64,000 nt of DNA from Stagnimonas aquatica (GTDB lineage: Bacteria > Pseudomonadota > Gammaproteobacteria > Nevskiales > Nevskiaceae). The notes beneath the pieces were generated by a model that ran no database searches, was not told the DNA's origin, and saw only the letters and a list, made by a program, of their open reading frames with translations. The stretch covers positions 62,001-126,000 of the forward strand of contig NZ_RJVO01000007.1 in NCBI RefSeq assembly GCF_003730135.1, read 5' to 3'. Made by a program: the position numbers and the translations under genes. This document shows positions 41,524-50,647 of the stretch, piece after piece (position 1 is the first letter of the stretch; every line of letters begins with the position of its first letter).

Positions 41524-43845
41524 TTACGGAATCCACGACCACAGCTCGACGAACAGGAAGCGCAGCAGCGCGCGGCTGAACACCACGATGGCCGGGTGCC
41601 AGTCGCCCTGCAGCTTGGCGTTGCCGGTCATGCCCGGCAGCAGGCGGCGTTCGGGATCGTCCAGCGCCACCTGCACCCGCACTACCTTGCCGTAGGGGCC
41701 GTCCTCGGCGGCCGGCGCGATGCGCCGCACCTCGCCGACGAAGCTCGACGCCGGAAACGCCCAGACCCGCGCCCTTGCCTCTTTGCCCGGGGCGATCTCG
41801 CCGATGGCGGATTCGGAGATGCGTACCTCGGCCAGGCGCTGCTGGCTGTCCTCGATCACCGCCAGCAGGTCGCCCCGGTTGAGAAACTGGCCGCGCGCGA
41901 ATTGCAGCGAGCCGGACACCACCACGCCGGCAATCGGTGCCTTCACCTCGGTGTAGGCGAGCTGCTGGCGGTGGTAGACCAGTTGCGCCTGCACGTCACG
42001 GATCTGCGCCTCGATGGCGGCGATGCGGTCGGAGACCGCCGGGCTCTTCACCAGCTCCAGGCGCCGGCGCGCTTCCTCCAGCGCCTTGCGGTCGACATCG
42101 GCCTGGCCGCGCGCGCGGTCGTATTCCTGGGCGGTCACCGATTTGCGGCGGAAGGCCTCCTGCACCCGCTGCGCCTGCGCGGCCGATACCTCGGCGCGCT
42201 TGCTGGCGGTATCGAGCGCGCTGCGGGCGACCTCGACCTCTTCCAGCTTGCCGCCCTTCCCCGCCAGCGACAGATCGGCGCGCAACTGCGCCAGCCGCGC
42301 TTCGTTGGAGGCGACCTGGGCGCGCGGCTCGTCGGCGGCAATGCGGGCCAGCACCTGGCCAGCCTTCACCGTCTCGCCCTCCTGCACCAGCACCTCGCGG
42401 ACATCGCCGGCGGTGAGCGCGCGCACATCGGCGCGGTCGCCCGGCAGCACCAGGAAGTCGCCACTGGGGTGATAGCGGTACGGCAGGCAGGCCAGCACCA
42501 GCAGGGCGATGCAGATCGCCCAGAAGCGCCGTGAGCGCTGCCACCAGGGCGGCGGCTGCAACTGGCCGAGATTGAGGTTGCTGGCGCCGGAGCGCGCATT
42601 GCGGAAGGACTGCGTCACGATTACCCCCAAGACCACCATCAACGGAACGAGACCGAGCGCGCCGTAGCGCGCGGTCAGAGCTTGCAGCGGAATCAGCATC
42701 AGGCCCAGCAACAGCAGCAGGTTGCCGGTGGCGAGAAAGCGGAACAGGTAGAGCAGCGGCTTGGGCAGGCTGCGCTGCGCCGGCGACCAGCCGGTGCCGC
42801 GCCGCTGCTTGCTGGCGGTGAAGGCCTGTTCGCGCAGATTGGGAATGCCCAGCCATTGCGCGAGCAGGAAGTAGCCGTCGAGCCGCAGCAGCGGATTGGC
42901 GCGCAGCAGCAGACCGAACAGAGCGATGAAGCCGATCCCCAGACTGTAGGGGCTGAGCGCGGTGGCGCTGCCACGGCTCAGGAACCAGGTCAGCGCCGCC
43001 AGCGTCACCAGCACCATGGGCGCGGACAGGCCGGCGCCGACGATGCGGGTGCGGGTGGCGCGGTCGCCGGCTTCGGCCGGGCCACGGCTGTCGACATAGA
43101 GCATCGGCTGACCGAACAGGCCACGGATCAGACCCAGCTTCGGCTCCAGGCCGGCGTAGCGGCTGATCGCGGCGGCGCGCGCCGAGACCGTCGCCAGGTG
43201 CACCAGAGTCCAGCCCAGCAGCATGTTCAGCGCCAGCATGCCGGGGCCGCTCAGGTGGGCGAGGTCGGATAGTACCGCCAGCCGGTGCCGCCACAGTCCA
43301 TACAGCAGCAGCAGGAACAGCACGACCGAGACCAGCAACGCCGGCGGGCTGGACAGCGGCGCGATCAGCGGCGCGCCGAGGCGGGTCCAGGGCTGCGCCG
43401 ACACCGCCCGGTAGGGCTTGTAGCGCAGCGTCGAGCGGTCGGTGACCAGGCGCAGCAGGCTGCCCATCAGGCCCGGCCCGGCCAGCGAGCCGGGCATGGT
43501 CGAGGGCGGGATCGCCTGGCTGCCGTAGGCACTGCCGCGCACATCGCTGATCGGCGGCGACGGCAGGGGCTCGTCGCGGCCCGGCTCCAGCAGGCCAGCC
43601 ATCGCCAGTTCGGCGGCGTAGCGCTCCAGGCTCTCGGCGTCGATGTCCAGCCCGCGCGCGCGGGCGGCGTCGAGTATCTCGGCGCCGGAGCGCTGGCCGT
43701 CGAACAGCTCGGCGAGTTCGCGCTCTGGCGGCGTCAGCGCCAGCGGCGCCTGCTCGCGACCGGGCGCAAACGCGAGCCAGCCCGGGCGCCGTGGCTGCGG
43801 GCGCAGGCTGCCGGGCGCGAAGCGACGGCGGGGATGAGCGCTCAT
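41524..43845 (-). CDS. Exporter subunit: PqqD-like domain, degenerate M50-type membrane domain and HlyD adaptor in one chain
   Basis: 773 residues. Residues about 28-85 form a PqqD-like winged helix (LTPPERELAELFDGQRSGAEIL). A multi-pass membrane part follows (about 150-470) that looks like an M50/site-2-protease core: the NPLLRLDGYF motif is kept, but HExxH is replaced by VHLATVSAR, so no proteolysis is expected. The C-terminal part is a HlyD/RND-type adaptor with a lipoyl-like hairpin (VREVLVQEGETVKAGQVLARI), coiled coil and beta-barrel. It is likely to form an envelope-spanning conduit with the TolC-like protein encoded 22 bases upstream. ATG 43845 is preferred; a GTG at 43896 would overlap the tolC-like gene. 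The cargo is unknown: a peptide or lipid is possible. Confidence 0.78.
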   Translation of the reverse strand: MSAHPRRRFAPGSLRPQPRRPGWLAFAPGREQAPLALTPPERELAELFDGQRSGAEILDAARARGLDIDAESLERYAAELAMAGLLEPGRDEPLPSPPISDVRGSAYGSQAIPPSTMPGSLAGPGLMGSLLRLVTDRSTLRYKPYRAVSAQPWTRLGAPLIAPLSSPPALLVSVVLFLLLLYGLWRHRLAVLSDLAHLSGPGMLALNMLLGWTLVHLATVSARAAAISRYAGLEPKLGLIRGLFGQPMLYVDSRGPAEAGDRATRTRIVGAGLSAPMVLVTLAALTWFLSRGSATALSPYSLGIGFIALFGLLLRANPLLRLDGYFLLAQWLGIPNLREQAFTASKQRRGTGWSPAQRSLPKPLLYLFRFLATGNLLLLLGLMLIPLQALTARYGALGLVPLMVVLGVIVTQSFRNARSGASNLNLGQLQPPPWWQRSRRFWAICIALLVLACLPYRYHPSGDFLVLPGDRADVRALTAGDVREVLVQEGETVKAGQVLARIAADEPRAQVASNEARLAQLRADLSLAGKGGKLEEVEVARSALDTASKRAEVSAAQAQRVQEAFRRKSVTAQEYDRARGQADVDRKALEEARRRLELVKSPAVSDRIAAIEAQIRDVQAQLVYHRQQLAYTEVKAPIAGVVVSGSLQFARGQFLNRGDLLAVIEDSQQRLAEVRISESAIGEIAPGKEARARVWAFPASSFVGEVRRIAPAAEDGPYGKVVRVQVALDDPERRLLPGMTGNAKLQGDWHPAIVVFSRALLRFLFVELWSWIP

Positions 43846-43867
43846 ACCGGAGTCGGCGGCGGGATGC

Positions 43868-45277
43868 TCAGGGCGTGGCGGCAGCCGGCTCGGCACGCAG
43901 CAGGCGGTTGACCTGGGCGAGATCGGCGTTGAGAAGCGCGCCGGCGGCGCTCTTCAGGTGCAGGCTGTCGATGATGAACTTGTAGCGGGCGCCGCTGAGA
44001 TTGGTTTCCGCCTCGGCGAGCTGCTCGATGGCGTCGAGCACCTCGGCATTGGTGCGGGTGCCCACCTCGAAGCCGGCGCGGTTGGCCTCCTCGGCGGCGC
44101 GGGCGGCACTGACCGCCTTTTGCAGGGCCAGCAGGCGCTGCGTACCGGCGCTGAGATTGAGCCAGGCGACCTTGGCCTCGCGCTCGGCCTGGGCGCGGGC
44201 ACTGGCGAGGTCGGCCTCGGCGCGTTTGACCTGCTGTACGCCGCGTTCGATCTCGGCGCTGAGGCGACCACCGGTGTACAGCGGCAGGGTCGCGGCCAGG
44301 CCGATGCGCTGGTCGCTCTCGTCGCGCTCGCCGCTGATGCCGCCGCCGTTGTCGATCTCGTAGACGCTGCCAACCAGATCCAGCTGCGGCCAGCGGCCAC
44401 GGCGCAGGCGCTCGGCTTCGAGCTTGGCGATTTCCAGCTCCAGCACACGCACGGCGACGCCGAGGTTCTGCTGCGCAGCGCGCTCGGTCCAGACCGACAT
44501 CTCGTCGGGTTGCGGCCGCTTGAGGCTGGCATTGGCGGCCAGCGGCAGCAGCTCCCGGTAGGCCTTGCCGGTCAGCGATTCCAGCAGCGCGAAGGCTGCT
44601 TCCACCTGGGTCTGCGCGCTCAGCTGCTCGGCCGAGGCCAGCTCGGCGCCGGCCTGGGCGGTCTTCAGCTCGGCATCGAGCGCGAGACCGGCGGCGGCGC
44701 GGCCGGCCACCTGCTCGGCCTGCTGGCGCAGGGTGCGCAGCTTGATGCCGGCGATGCGCTCGCGGTCCTTCACCGCCAGCAGTGCGAAGTAGGCGTCGGC
44801 GACGTTGAGCAGCAGGGCTTCCTGCTTGCGCTCGGCCTCGGCCTTGGCGCGCGCCACCCGCTGCTCGGACTGGTCGAGCGCGCTGCGCAAGGGGCCGCTG
44901 TACAGCGACTGCCGCAGGGTGGCGCCGTAGGCAAAGCGCGGATAGGTGTCGCTGCGGTCGAAGTTGACCAGACCGTAGTAGTCGCCTTCCACCGAGTCGC
45001 GCACCCAGTCGGCGGTGCCGAACAGCGAGAGCTGCGGATACAGCCGCGCGCGGGTCTCGGGCAGCAGCTGCTTGGCCGCCGCGTACTCGGCACGCGCCGA
45101 TTGCAGTTGCGGGCTGGCGAGCAGCGCGTCGTTGATCACCTGCAGCAGATTGGCCGGCCCGGCCACGGTCTCGGCCGCCTGCGCGCCAGCCCTGGGGGCG
45201 GCGACCACGGCCAACAGCAGCAGCCCGCAGGCCACCAGGGCCGTTGTGTGCCGGCCTGAATCATTTCTCCTCCGCAT
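43868..45277 (-). CDS. TolC-family outer-membrane channel protein
   Basis: 469 residues with a signal peptide (LLLLAVVAAPRAGAQA). The two TolC repeats of long coiled helices are visible (ASPQLQSARAEYAAAKQLLPETRAR; the second starts near VRVLELEIAKLEAERLRRG). It forms the outer-membrane exit duct of a type I or RND-like export system. It is followed by the HlyD-containing exporter gene on the same strand, without any ABC ATPase in the window. Confidence 0.88.
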   Translation of the reverse strand: MRRRNDSGRHTTALVACGLLLLAVVAAPRAGAQAAETVAGPANLLQVINDALLASPQLQSARAEYAAAKQLLPETRARLYPQLSLFGTADWVRDSVEGDYYGLVNFDRSDTYPRFAYGATLRQSLYSGPLRSALDQSEQRVARAKAEAERKQEALLLNVADAYFALLAVKDRERIAGIKLRTLRQQAEQVAGRAAAGLALDAELKTAQAGAELASAEQLSAQTQVEAAFALLESLTGKAYRELLPLAANASLKRPQPDEMSVWTERAAQQNLGVAVRVLELEIAKLEAERLRRGRWPQLDLVGSVYEIDNGGGISGERDESDQRIGLAATLPLYTGGRLSAEIERGVQQVKRAEADLASARAQAEREAKVAWLNLSAGTQRLLALQKAVSAARAAEEANRAGFEVGTRTNAEVLDAIEQLAEAETNLSGARYKFIIDSLHLKSAAGALLNADLAQVNRLLRAEPAAATP

Positions 45278-45432
45278 ACCTGCTCCCTGGTATTCCGGCG
45301 CCGGTGCGCGCCGTCCATGCGCGGCGCTACAACGGCAATCCTGCGATTGTCGCCGCTTGCGCGCGCAAGTGCGAGATGAGTCTTGTCTTGGCGTGCAGGC
45401 CGGTGCCGCCGGGGCCGGGCGCCAGAAACAGA

Positions 45433-45454
45433 AAAGCCCGCACTGGCGGGCTTC
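45433..45454 (-). terminator. Terminator after tRNA-Glu
   Basis: An 8-bp stem (AAGCCCGC / GCGGGCTT) with a 4-base loop; on the minus strand it is followed by TTTTC. It lies 20 bases beyond the tRNA 3' end. Confidence 0.75.
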
Positions 45455-45474
45455 GGGCGGCGGCAGTATGCAGT

Positions 45475-45550
45475 GGCGTTCCCACGGGGATTCGAACCCC
45501 GGTTACATCCGTGAAAGGGACGTGTCCTAGGCCTCTAGACGATGGGAACG
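45475..45550 (-). tRNA. tRNA-Glu (anticodon TTC)
   Basis: 76 bases including an encoded CCA. The acceptor stem pairs GTTCCCA with TGGGAAC; the anticodon loop CTTTCAC gives TTC; the T-arm carries GGTTCGAATCC. Confidence 0.97.
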
Positions 45551-45648
45551 AGGCGTACTGCATGTCATCAGTGCTGGACTGATCTCGCCCGTTTCATGGT
45601 CGCTCAATGCAGCCTTGCGAAGCCAAAAAACGGGAAACCAAAAAAATT

Positions 45649-45724
<76 letters not shown>

Positions 45725-45739
45725 TTGCGGAGGCCGCGA

Positions 45740-45767
45740 ATTATACGCGGCCGATACCGAAACGCAA
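45740..45767 (-). promoter_or_regulatory. Promoter of the tRNA-Ala/tRNA-Glu unit
   Basis: On the minus strand: TTGCGT, 16 bases, then a perfect TATAAT, about 15 bases before the tRNA-Ala 5' end, followed by a GC-rich start region typical of stringently controlled stable-RNA promoters. Confidence 0.75.
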
Positions 45768-45818
45768 CCACTATTTTTCACGCTGCCTGCCACAGCGCAA
45801 AGACCACCCGGCGCGGCA

Positions 45819-47039
45819 CTAATCCCGGTAGTCGAGGTCGCGGCCATAGCTCTCCGGCAACCGCCGCAAGGCCAGCAGCGCCAGAGCGAAAACCAGGCCA
45901 CCGATTACCAGCGTGGCGCTGACCAGGCCAAGCAAGGGCCAGAGCAGCTTCACCCCCAGCGTCACCGGCACCGTGGCGGCGCGCACCAGGTTGGGCACGA
46001 TGGTGGTCACCGTGGCGCGCAGGTTGGTGCCGAACTGCTCGGCTGCCAGGGTCACGAAGACCGTCCAGTAGCCCTGGGCGAGTCCGATCAGGAACAGCAG
46101 CTGGCAGTACCGCTCGGGACCGTCGCTGCGCATCAGGCCCAGGCTCAGCGCCAGCAGTGCCAGCAGCGCCACCGCCAGCACCCGCCGCCGCGAGCGCAGC
46201 CATTCGCTGACCAGGCCGGAGCAGCCGCTGCCCAGGGCCAGACCCAGCGCCTGCCAGCGCAGCGCCTCGCCGACCAGCAAGGGCTGCGCGTGGCCCAGGG
46301 CCTTGCCGTACTCCGGCGCGAAGTTCACGAACAGTGCCGAGGCGTACCAGATCGGCACGCCGATCCAGGTCACCGCCAGGAAGCGCCGCCGCAACCTGCG
46401 GCTCCCAAGCAGGCGCCGCAAACCCTCGCCGCCCCGGACGCCCGGCAGGCCCCGCTCGCGCAGGAACAGCGGCGACTCGGAGAGCACCTGCAGGCGCAGC
46501 AGCAGCACCAGCAGGCCGGCGCCGCCGCCCAGCAGGTAGGCGGTGCGCCAGGGCAGCCACTGGCCGGCGTAGGAGGCAGCCAGGGCGCCGACCAGGCCCA
46601 GGAAGGAGATCAGCGTGGTGCCATAGCCACGCAGCCGGCGTGGCAGGGATTCGGAGATCAGGGTGATGCCGGCGCCCAGCTCGCCGGCCAGGCCGATGCC
46701 GGCCAGCAGCCGCAGCAGCGCGTACTGCTCGACACTGCTGACGTAGGCATTGGCGATATTGGCCAGCGAGTACAGCGCGATGGTGGCGATCAGCGCCTGC
46801 CGGCGGCCGTAGCGGTCGCCGAACCAACCCCAGAACACCCCGCCGATAAGCATGCCGCTCATCTGCAGGTTGAGCAGGGCGATGCCCCAGTCGGTATTGG
46901 CCGCGCCGTCCAGACCCAGCTCACGCAGCGAGGCGACCCTAACGACGCCGAACAGCACGATGTCGTAGAGATCGACGAAATAGCCCAGCGCCGCCGCCAG
47001 CACCGCCAGCAGCTGCGCCTTGCGCGTGGCCGGGTTCAC
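45819..47039 (-). CDS. Major facilitator superfamily transporter
   Basis: 406 residues from the preferred GTG at 47039; about 12 transmembrane helices. The MFS loop 2-3 motif reads GWFGDRYGRRQAL, and the loop after helix 4/5 has SESLPRRLRGYG, as in metabolite:H+ symporters. The open frame extends to an ATG at 47141, but the extra 34 residues are Cys/Arg-rich and unlike the family, whereas VNPATRKAQLLAVLAAALGYFVDLYD is a normal start. It moves a small organic solute with protons across the inner membrane; substrate unknown. Confidence 0.85.
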   Translation of the reverse strand: MNPATRKAQLLAVLAAALGYFVDLYDIVLFGVVRVASLRELGLDGAANTDWGIALLNLQMSGMLIGGVFWGWFGDRYGRRQALIATIALYSLANIANAYVSSVEQYALLRLLAGIGLAGELGAGITLISESLPRRLRGYGTTLISFLGLVGALAASYAGQWLPWRTAYLLGGGAGLLVLLLRLQVLSESPLFLRERGLPGVRGGEGLRRLLGSRRLRRRFLAVTWIGVPIWYASALFVNFAPEYGKALGHAQPLLVGEALRWQALGLALGSGCSGLVSEWLRSRRRVLAVALLALLALSLGLMRSDGPERYCQLLFLIGLAQGYWTVFVTLAAEQFGTNLRATVTTIVPNLVRAATVPVTLGVKLLWPLLGLVSATLVIGGLVFALALLALRRLPESYGRDLDYRD

Positions 47040-47230
47040 TGAGCCCAAAGCCCGTGAAGAAATCCCAGCGAGCACGGCCTGCTGCAAGGAACAGCCGCAC
47101 AGCAACCGCAGCGCACCGACGTGCCTGAGGACTGCGAGCACCGCATGGCACTTGCGCCGGCGCTGGCGTTACCGCCCCGGCTTGGGCCAGGGGCGCAGCA
47201 GGACAGCGCAGTCGATTTATTCACGGGCTT

Positions 47231-47968
47231 TCACGCCGACATATACAAGCCGCCATTCACCGGGATGTTGGCGCCGGTGATGTAGGCCGACTGGGCGTCG
47301 CAGAGAAAGCACACCACCCTTGCGATCTCCGCCGGCAGCCCCAGTCGACCGAGCGGGATCTGCGCGCGGATCTTGGCCAGCGCCTCGGGCTTGATGGCGG
47401 CGGTCATCGGCGTCTCGATATAGCCCGGTGAGACGGTGTTGACGGTCACACCCTGTGCCGCCCCTTCCTGCGCCAGGGCCATGGTGAAACCGTGCAGCGC
47501 CGCTTTCGCCGCCGAATAGTTGGCCTGGCCGAACTGGCCTTTCTGGCCGTTCACCGAGGAGATGTTGACGATACGGCCGTAGCCGCGCGCGCACATGGCG
47601 GTGAACAGCGGCTGGCTTAAGTGGAAGGCGGCGTCGAGATTGGCGGCCATCACCTCGCGCCATTGTCTCAGGCTCATTTTCACGAAGCGGGCATCGCGGG
47701 TGATGCCGGCGGCGTTCACCAGCACGTCGACAATCTCGAATGGCGTCGGCAGACCGGCCAGCAGCGCGGCACAGGCCTCGGGGTCGGCGAGGTCGCAGAA
47801 ACGGATGGCGATCTCCGGCCCAAGCCGCGCCTGCAACTCGGGCAGGCGCGCGGCTTCGGCGGGGTGCCCGATGGCCAGCACGTCGAAACCTGCGGTCCGC
47901 AGCTGCCGGCAGATTTCTCCGCCGATGGCGCCAGTGCCGCCGCTGACCACGGCCGTCGGTAAGCGCAT
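47231..47968 (-). CDS. phaB: Acetoacetyl-CoA reductase-like SDR (PhaB type)
   Basis: 245 residues. SDR with SGGTGAIGGEIC at the N-terminus, NAAGITRD, and the PhaB hallmark NISSVNGQKGQFGQANYSAAK containing the catalytic Ser, Tyr and Lys; it ends VNGGLYMSA. PhaB reduces acetoacetyl-CoA to (R)-3-hydroxybutyryl-CoA with NADPH for polyhydroxyalkanoate synthesis. No phaA or phaC is in the window. It starts 4 bases after the lipase gene stop, so it belongs to that operon; a role in turning over hydroxyacyl units released by the lipase is possible. Confidence 0.85.
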   Translation of the reverse strand: MRLPTAVVSGGTGAIGGEICRQLRTAGFDVLAIGHPAEAARLPELQARLGPEIAIRFCDLADPEACAALLAGLPTPFEIVDVLVNAAGITRDARFVKMSLRQWREVMAANLDAAFHLSQPLFTAMCARGYGRIVNISSVNGQKGQFGQANYSAAKAALHGFTMALAQEGAAQGVTVNTVSPGYIETPMTAAIKPEALAKIRAQIPLGRLGLPAEIARVVCFLCDAQSAYITGANIPVNGGLYMSA

Positions 47969-47972
47969 CGCC

Positions 47973-49418
47973 TCAACGCCCCTTCTTGCGCCGGCCCGCG
48001 TACGGCTCCGGCACTTCAGGGTCGAGCTGCCGCTCCAGGGTATGCGCGGCCTCGACCTTCTCCAGGCTGATGTCGTAGTCGAGCACCAGCGGCGGCGAGC
48101 GGCGGCCATCGGGCGTGATCGCCACGGCTTGCAGCCGCAACGGCGCGGCGACGTAGAGCGGATGCTCCGGCCGATACAGCGGCGAGCCGCTGTCGGGCGA
48201 GGTGCCGCTGGTGGTGTAGACGATGAAGGCGGCGGGGTCGCTGGCGGTCAGCCGCACTTGCTGCGGTTGCTCGTAGACGCCGCCAGCCGGACTGGCGCTC
48301 AAGCTCAGCTCGCCGGCCGGCTGGTAGCCCTCGGCGCCAGCGTAGCGCGCCAGCGGACTGGCGAGGCCAGACCCGGCGTGCGCGGCATAGCAACTGCTCA
48401 CCCGGCCCGGCTTCAGCGGCCAGACCTGCGCGGGCACGACGGCGGCGCCCGGCTCCAGGCCATCGTCGGCACAGTAGAGCCGCGCATCCGGCTGGTCGCT
48501 GCGCAGCTGCTCACCCTCGCGCAGCAGCTGCGGCGGACTGGCGCGCGGCAGCGGCTCGTGGACCTCGGACAGGAAGGCCAGCACCGGTTGCAGGGTTTCC
48601 GGCCGGCGCGGCAGGTCCATGTGGTCGAACCAGGCGCCGTGTTCGCGGTTGTACGCGAGGTTGCGCGCGCCCTCGAGGGCCGGGCTGTCCTGACTCGGCT
48701 TGGGATAGAACACGTCGGCCCAGCCGCCGCCGTCGTAGAGCATGAAGTAGCGCGTCGGCCCCGGCGTTTCGCCACCACGGTTGAGCTGCGCCAGCCAGGG
48801 GCTGCCGGGCGCCAGCTCCCAGGCGGTCAGCCGCTGCTGGCCACGGCTGTCGCTGGAGGCGGTCCAGGTGCCGTGATTGGCGCCGGCGATGCCGACGAAG
48901 TTGCGCACCCGGTGGTAGCTGTTGGTCTGCTTGAGCCATTGCCGCACCACCGTCACCCCCAGCGAATGGGCGACGATGTCGACCTGCCGCACCGGCACGC
49001 CGCGCTTCTTCGACAGGTAGTTGATGACGCTGTTGACGCTGCGCTCCAGGCTCGGCACCGACAGCTCGTTGGAGTCGAAGTAGCGGACATTGTCCCAGCC
49101 GTAGCCGAAGGCCCAGAGCTCGTCCCGGCTGTAGCCCTGATGCAGGAAGTAGTCGCGGGTCGGCAGCCAGTAGCGGGCCGAGACGGTGTTGCCGTGCACG
49201 AAGATCACCGGCGTGCGGTAGACGCCGCTGGCCTGGTCGCTGCCGAAGCCCGGCATGGGCTGGCCGGTCTCGGCCGACAGCGGCGGCCGGAAGTCGGCCG
49301 GGAAGTCGTGCAGGCCGGGCACCGTCATGCCCAGGCGCGGCAGCAGGGTCTCGCGAGCCGGCAGGCAGGCCGCCAGCAGCGGCAACAGCAGCAGGGCGAC
49401 GAAACGGGACCGGCTCAC
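47973..49418 (-). CDS. Lipoprotein lipase/PHA-depolymerase-like hydrolase
   Basis: 481 residues. The lipobox LLLLPLLAAC at the start indicates a lipoprotein. Alpha/beta-hydrolase fold: oxyanion region VIFVHGNTVSARYW, nucleophile elbow IVAHSLGVT, conserved GANHGTW. The C-terminal 90 residues carry a chitobiase/hexosaminidase C-terminal-like beta domain (FIVYTTSGTSPDSGSPLYRP). This resembles secreted triacylglycerol lipases and PhaZ7-type PHB depolymerases. Its start overlaps the upstream outer-membrane gene by 4 bases and it precedes the phaB-like gene, forming one operon. Confidence 0.8.
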   Translation of the reverse strand: MSRSRFVALLLLPLLAACLPARETLLPRLGMTVPGLHDFPADFRPPLSAETGQPMPGFGSDQASGVYRTPVIFVHGNTVSARYWLPTRDYFLHQGYSRDELWAFGYGWDNVRYFDSNELSVPSLERSVNSVINYLSKKRGVPVRQVDIVAHSLGVTVVRQWLKQTNSYHRVRNFVGIAGANHGTWTASSDSRGQQRLTAWELAPGSPWLAQLNRGGETPGPTRYFMLYDGGGWADVFYPKPSQDSPALEGARNLAYNREHGAWFDHMDLPRRPETLQPVLAFLSEVHEPLPRASPPQLLREGEQLRSDQPDARLYCADDGLEPGAAVVPAQVWPLKPGRVSSCYAAHAGSGLASPLARYAGAEGYQPAGELSLSASPAGGVYEQPQQVRLTASDPAAFIVYTTSGTSPDSGSPLYRPEHPLYVAAPLRLQAVAITPDGRRSPPLVLDYDISLEKVEAAHTLERQLDPEVPEPYAGRRKKGR

Positions 49419-50647
49419 GGCGCCCAGAACAGGTAGACGAAGCGGAGTTCGAGGTAGGGCGAGGCCGAGGTGGCCGCCGCCTCGCCGACCCCGAACAGGG
49501 TCGCCACTTCCTGGGCGAAGGCGTTGTCGCCGACCCCGGTGTTGTTGCGGTCGGGGCCCGGGCAGTTGCTCACCGCGCAGACGTCGTAGACCACGTCGAT
49601 CTGGCTGCCACGTCCGGAGATCGGCTGCACCACCCGCGCCTGCAGCACCGTCGAAGTGCGGTAGACGTAGTAGATGCCGGCGCTGACCAGACTGGCCTGC
49701 ACGCCGTTGTCCTGGTAGGGGCCGCTACGCGGCTGCAGGTAGAAGGAGTCCAGCAGCGGCGAGTTGCAGAGCGTGCTGCCAATACCCAGCGCGGCGCACA
49801 GGGTCTCCGGCGCCAGCGGCTGATCCTTGAAGTTGATGCTCACCTGGTCGTAGTAATTGGGCCCCACCGACTTGTGCCAGGAGTAGCCGAGATCGGCATA
49901 CCAGCGCTCGCTGAACTTCCAGGTGAAGTTGACCTCGGCATTGATCCAGTCGGCGATGCGGGTCGGCGAGGTGCCGCCGAAGGCCGGCTTGTCGTTGTCG
50001 CCATTGATCTGGTAGGCCAGCGTGCCGTCGATGCTCAGCCGGCCGTAGAGGTTGGCGTTGAAGGCGAGTTGCGGGGTGATCGTTCGGTAATTGGTGCCGA
50101 CGTTGAGCATCGCGTCGGGATCGTACTGGCCGATCGGCTCCTTCAGCGTCGCCGACAGCAGGCCGTTGAACTTCAGCGGTCCGTAGCGGTGCTCGCTGGT
50201 GTAGAGCCCGCACAGCGCGAACAGATCGGAGAGGCCATTGCTGCCGGCCTGGGCGCCGAACTGGCGGCCGCGTTCGGCCACCTGCGAGGTGTTCTGCTGG
50301 TAGCCAAAACCACCGATCAGGCGGCAGAACTGGTCGTGATCCTTGAGGTAGGGGACGCCAGTGTCGCGAAACACGTTGCCCACCCACAGCACCTTGAACA
50401 GCGCCAGCGCGGTGTCGGTACTGGCGCCGGCCGGCACGAACGGCCGCCCCAGCTCCACCCGTCCGCCATCGCGGTCGAACACCTCGTTGATCTGGCTCAG
50501 GATCAGCGTGCCCTCGGTGTAGGTGCCGTTGGGCTTGACCGAATACTCGTCGAGGTGCGGCGTGAACAGCACGCCGGCCTGCGCCAGCGCCGGGTAGGCG
50601 ACCAGCGTCAGGCCCAGGGCCAGACTCAGCGTTTGCAGCCAGCGCAT
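49415..50647 (-). CDS. Outer-membrane barrel protein (MetA-pathway/transporter-like), first
   Basis: 410 residues with a signal peptide (LSLALGLTLVAYPALA-QAG). Many amphipathic beta strands (GYQQNTSQVAERG, LAFNANLYGRLSIDGTLAYQING, WYADLGYSWHKSVGP) and a terminal LELRFVYLFWAP fit an outer-membrane barrel of the phenol/alkane-uptake group. Probably takes up hydrophobic molecules. It overlaps both neighbours (22 bases with the barrel gene at 50626, 4 bases with the lipase). Confidence 0.75.
   Translation of the reverse strand: MRWLQTLSLALGLTLVAYPALAQAGVLFTPHLDEYSVKPNGTYTEGTLILSQINEVFDRDGGRVELGRPFVPAGASTDTALALFKVLWVGNVFRDTGVPYLKDHDQFCRLIGGFGYQQNTSQVAERGRQFGAQAGSNGLSDLFALCGLYTSEHRYGPLKFNGLLSATLKEPIGQYDPDAMLNVGTNYRTITPQLAFNANLYGRLSIDGTLAYQINGDNDKPAFGGTSPTRIADWINAEVNFTWKFSERWYADLGYSWHKSVGPNYYDQVSINFKDQPLAPETLCAALGIGSTLCNSPLLDSFYLQPRSGPYQDNGVQASLVSAGIYYVYRTSTVLQARVVQPISGRGSQIDVVYDVCAVSNCPGPDRNNTGVGDNAFAQEVATLFGVGEAAATSASPYLELRFVYLFWAP

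Noticed and set aside
41524-43845. Active M50 site-2 protease
   Set aside because: The NPxxRLDGYF segment is present but HExxH is replaced by HLATV, so metalloprotease activity is not expected.
45278-45474. Possible small gene between tolC-like gene and tRNA-Glu
   Set aside because: Open frames there overlap the tRNA or its terminator and have no coding character.
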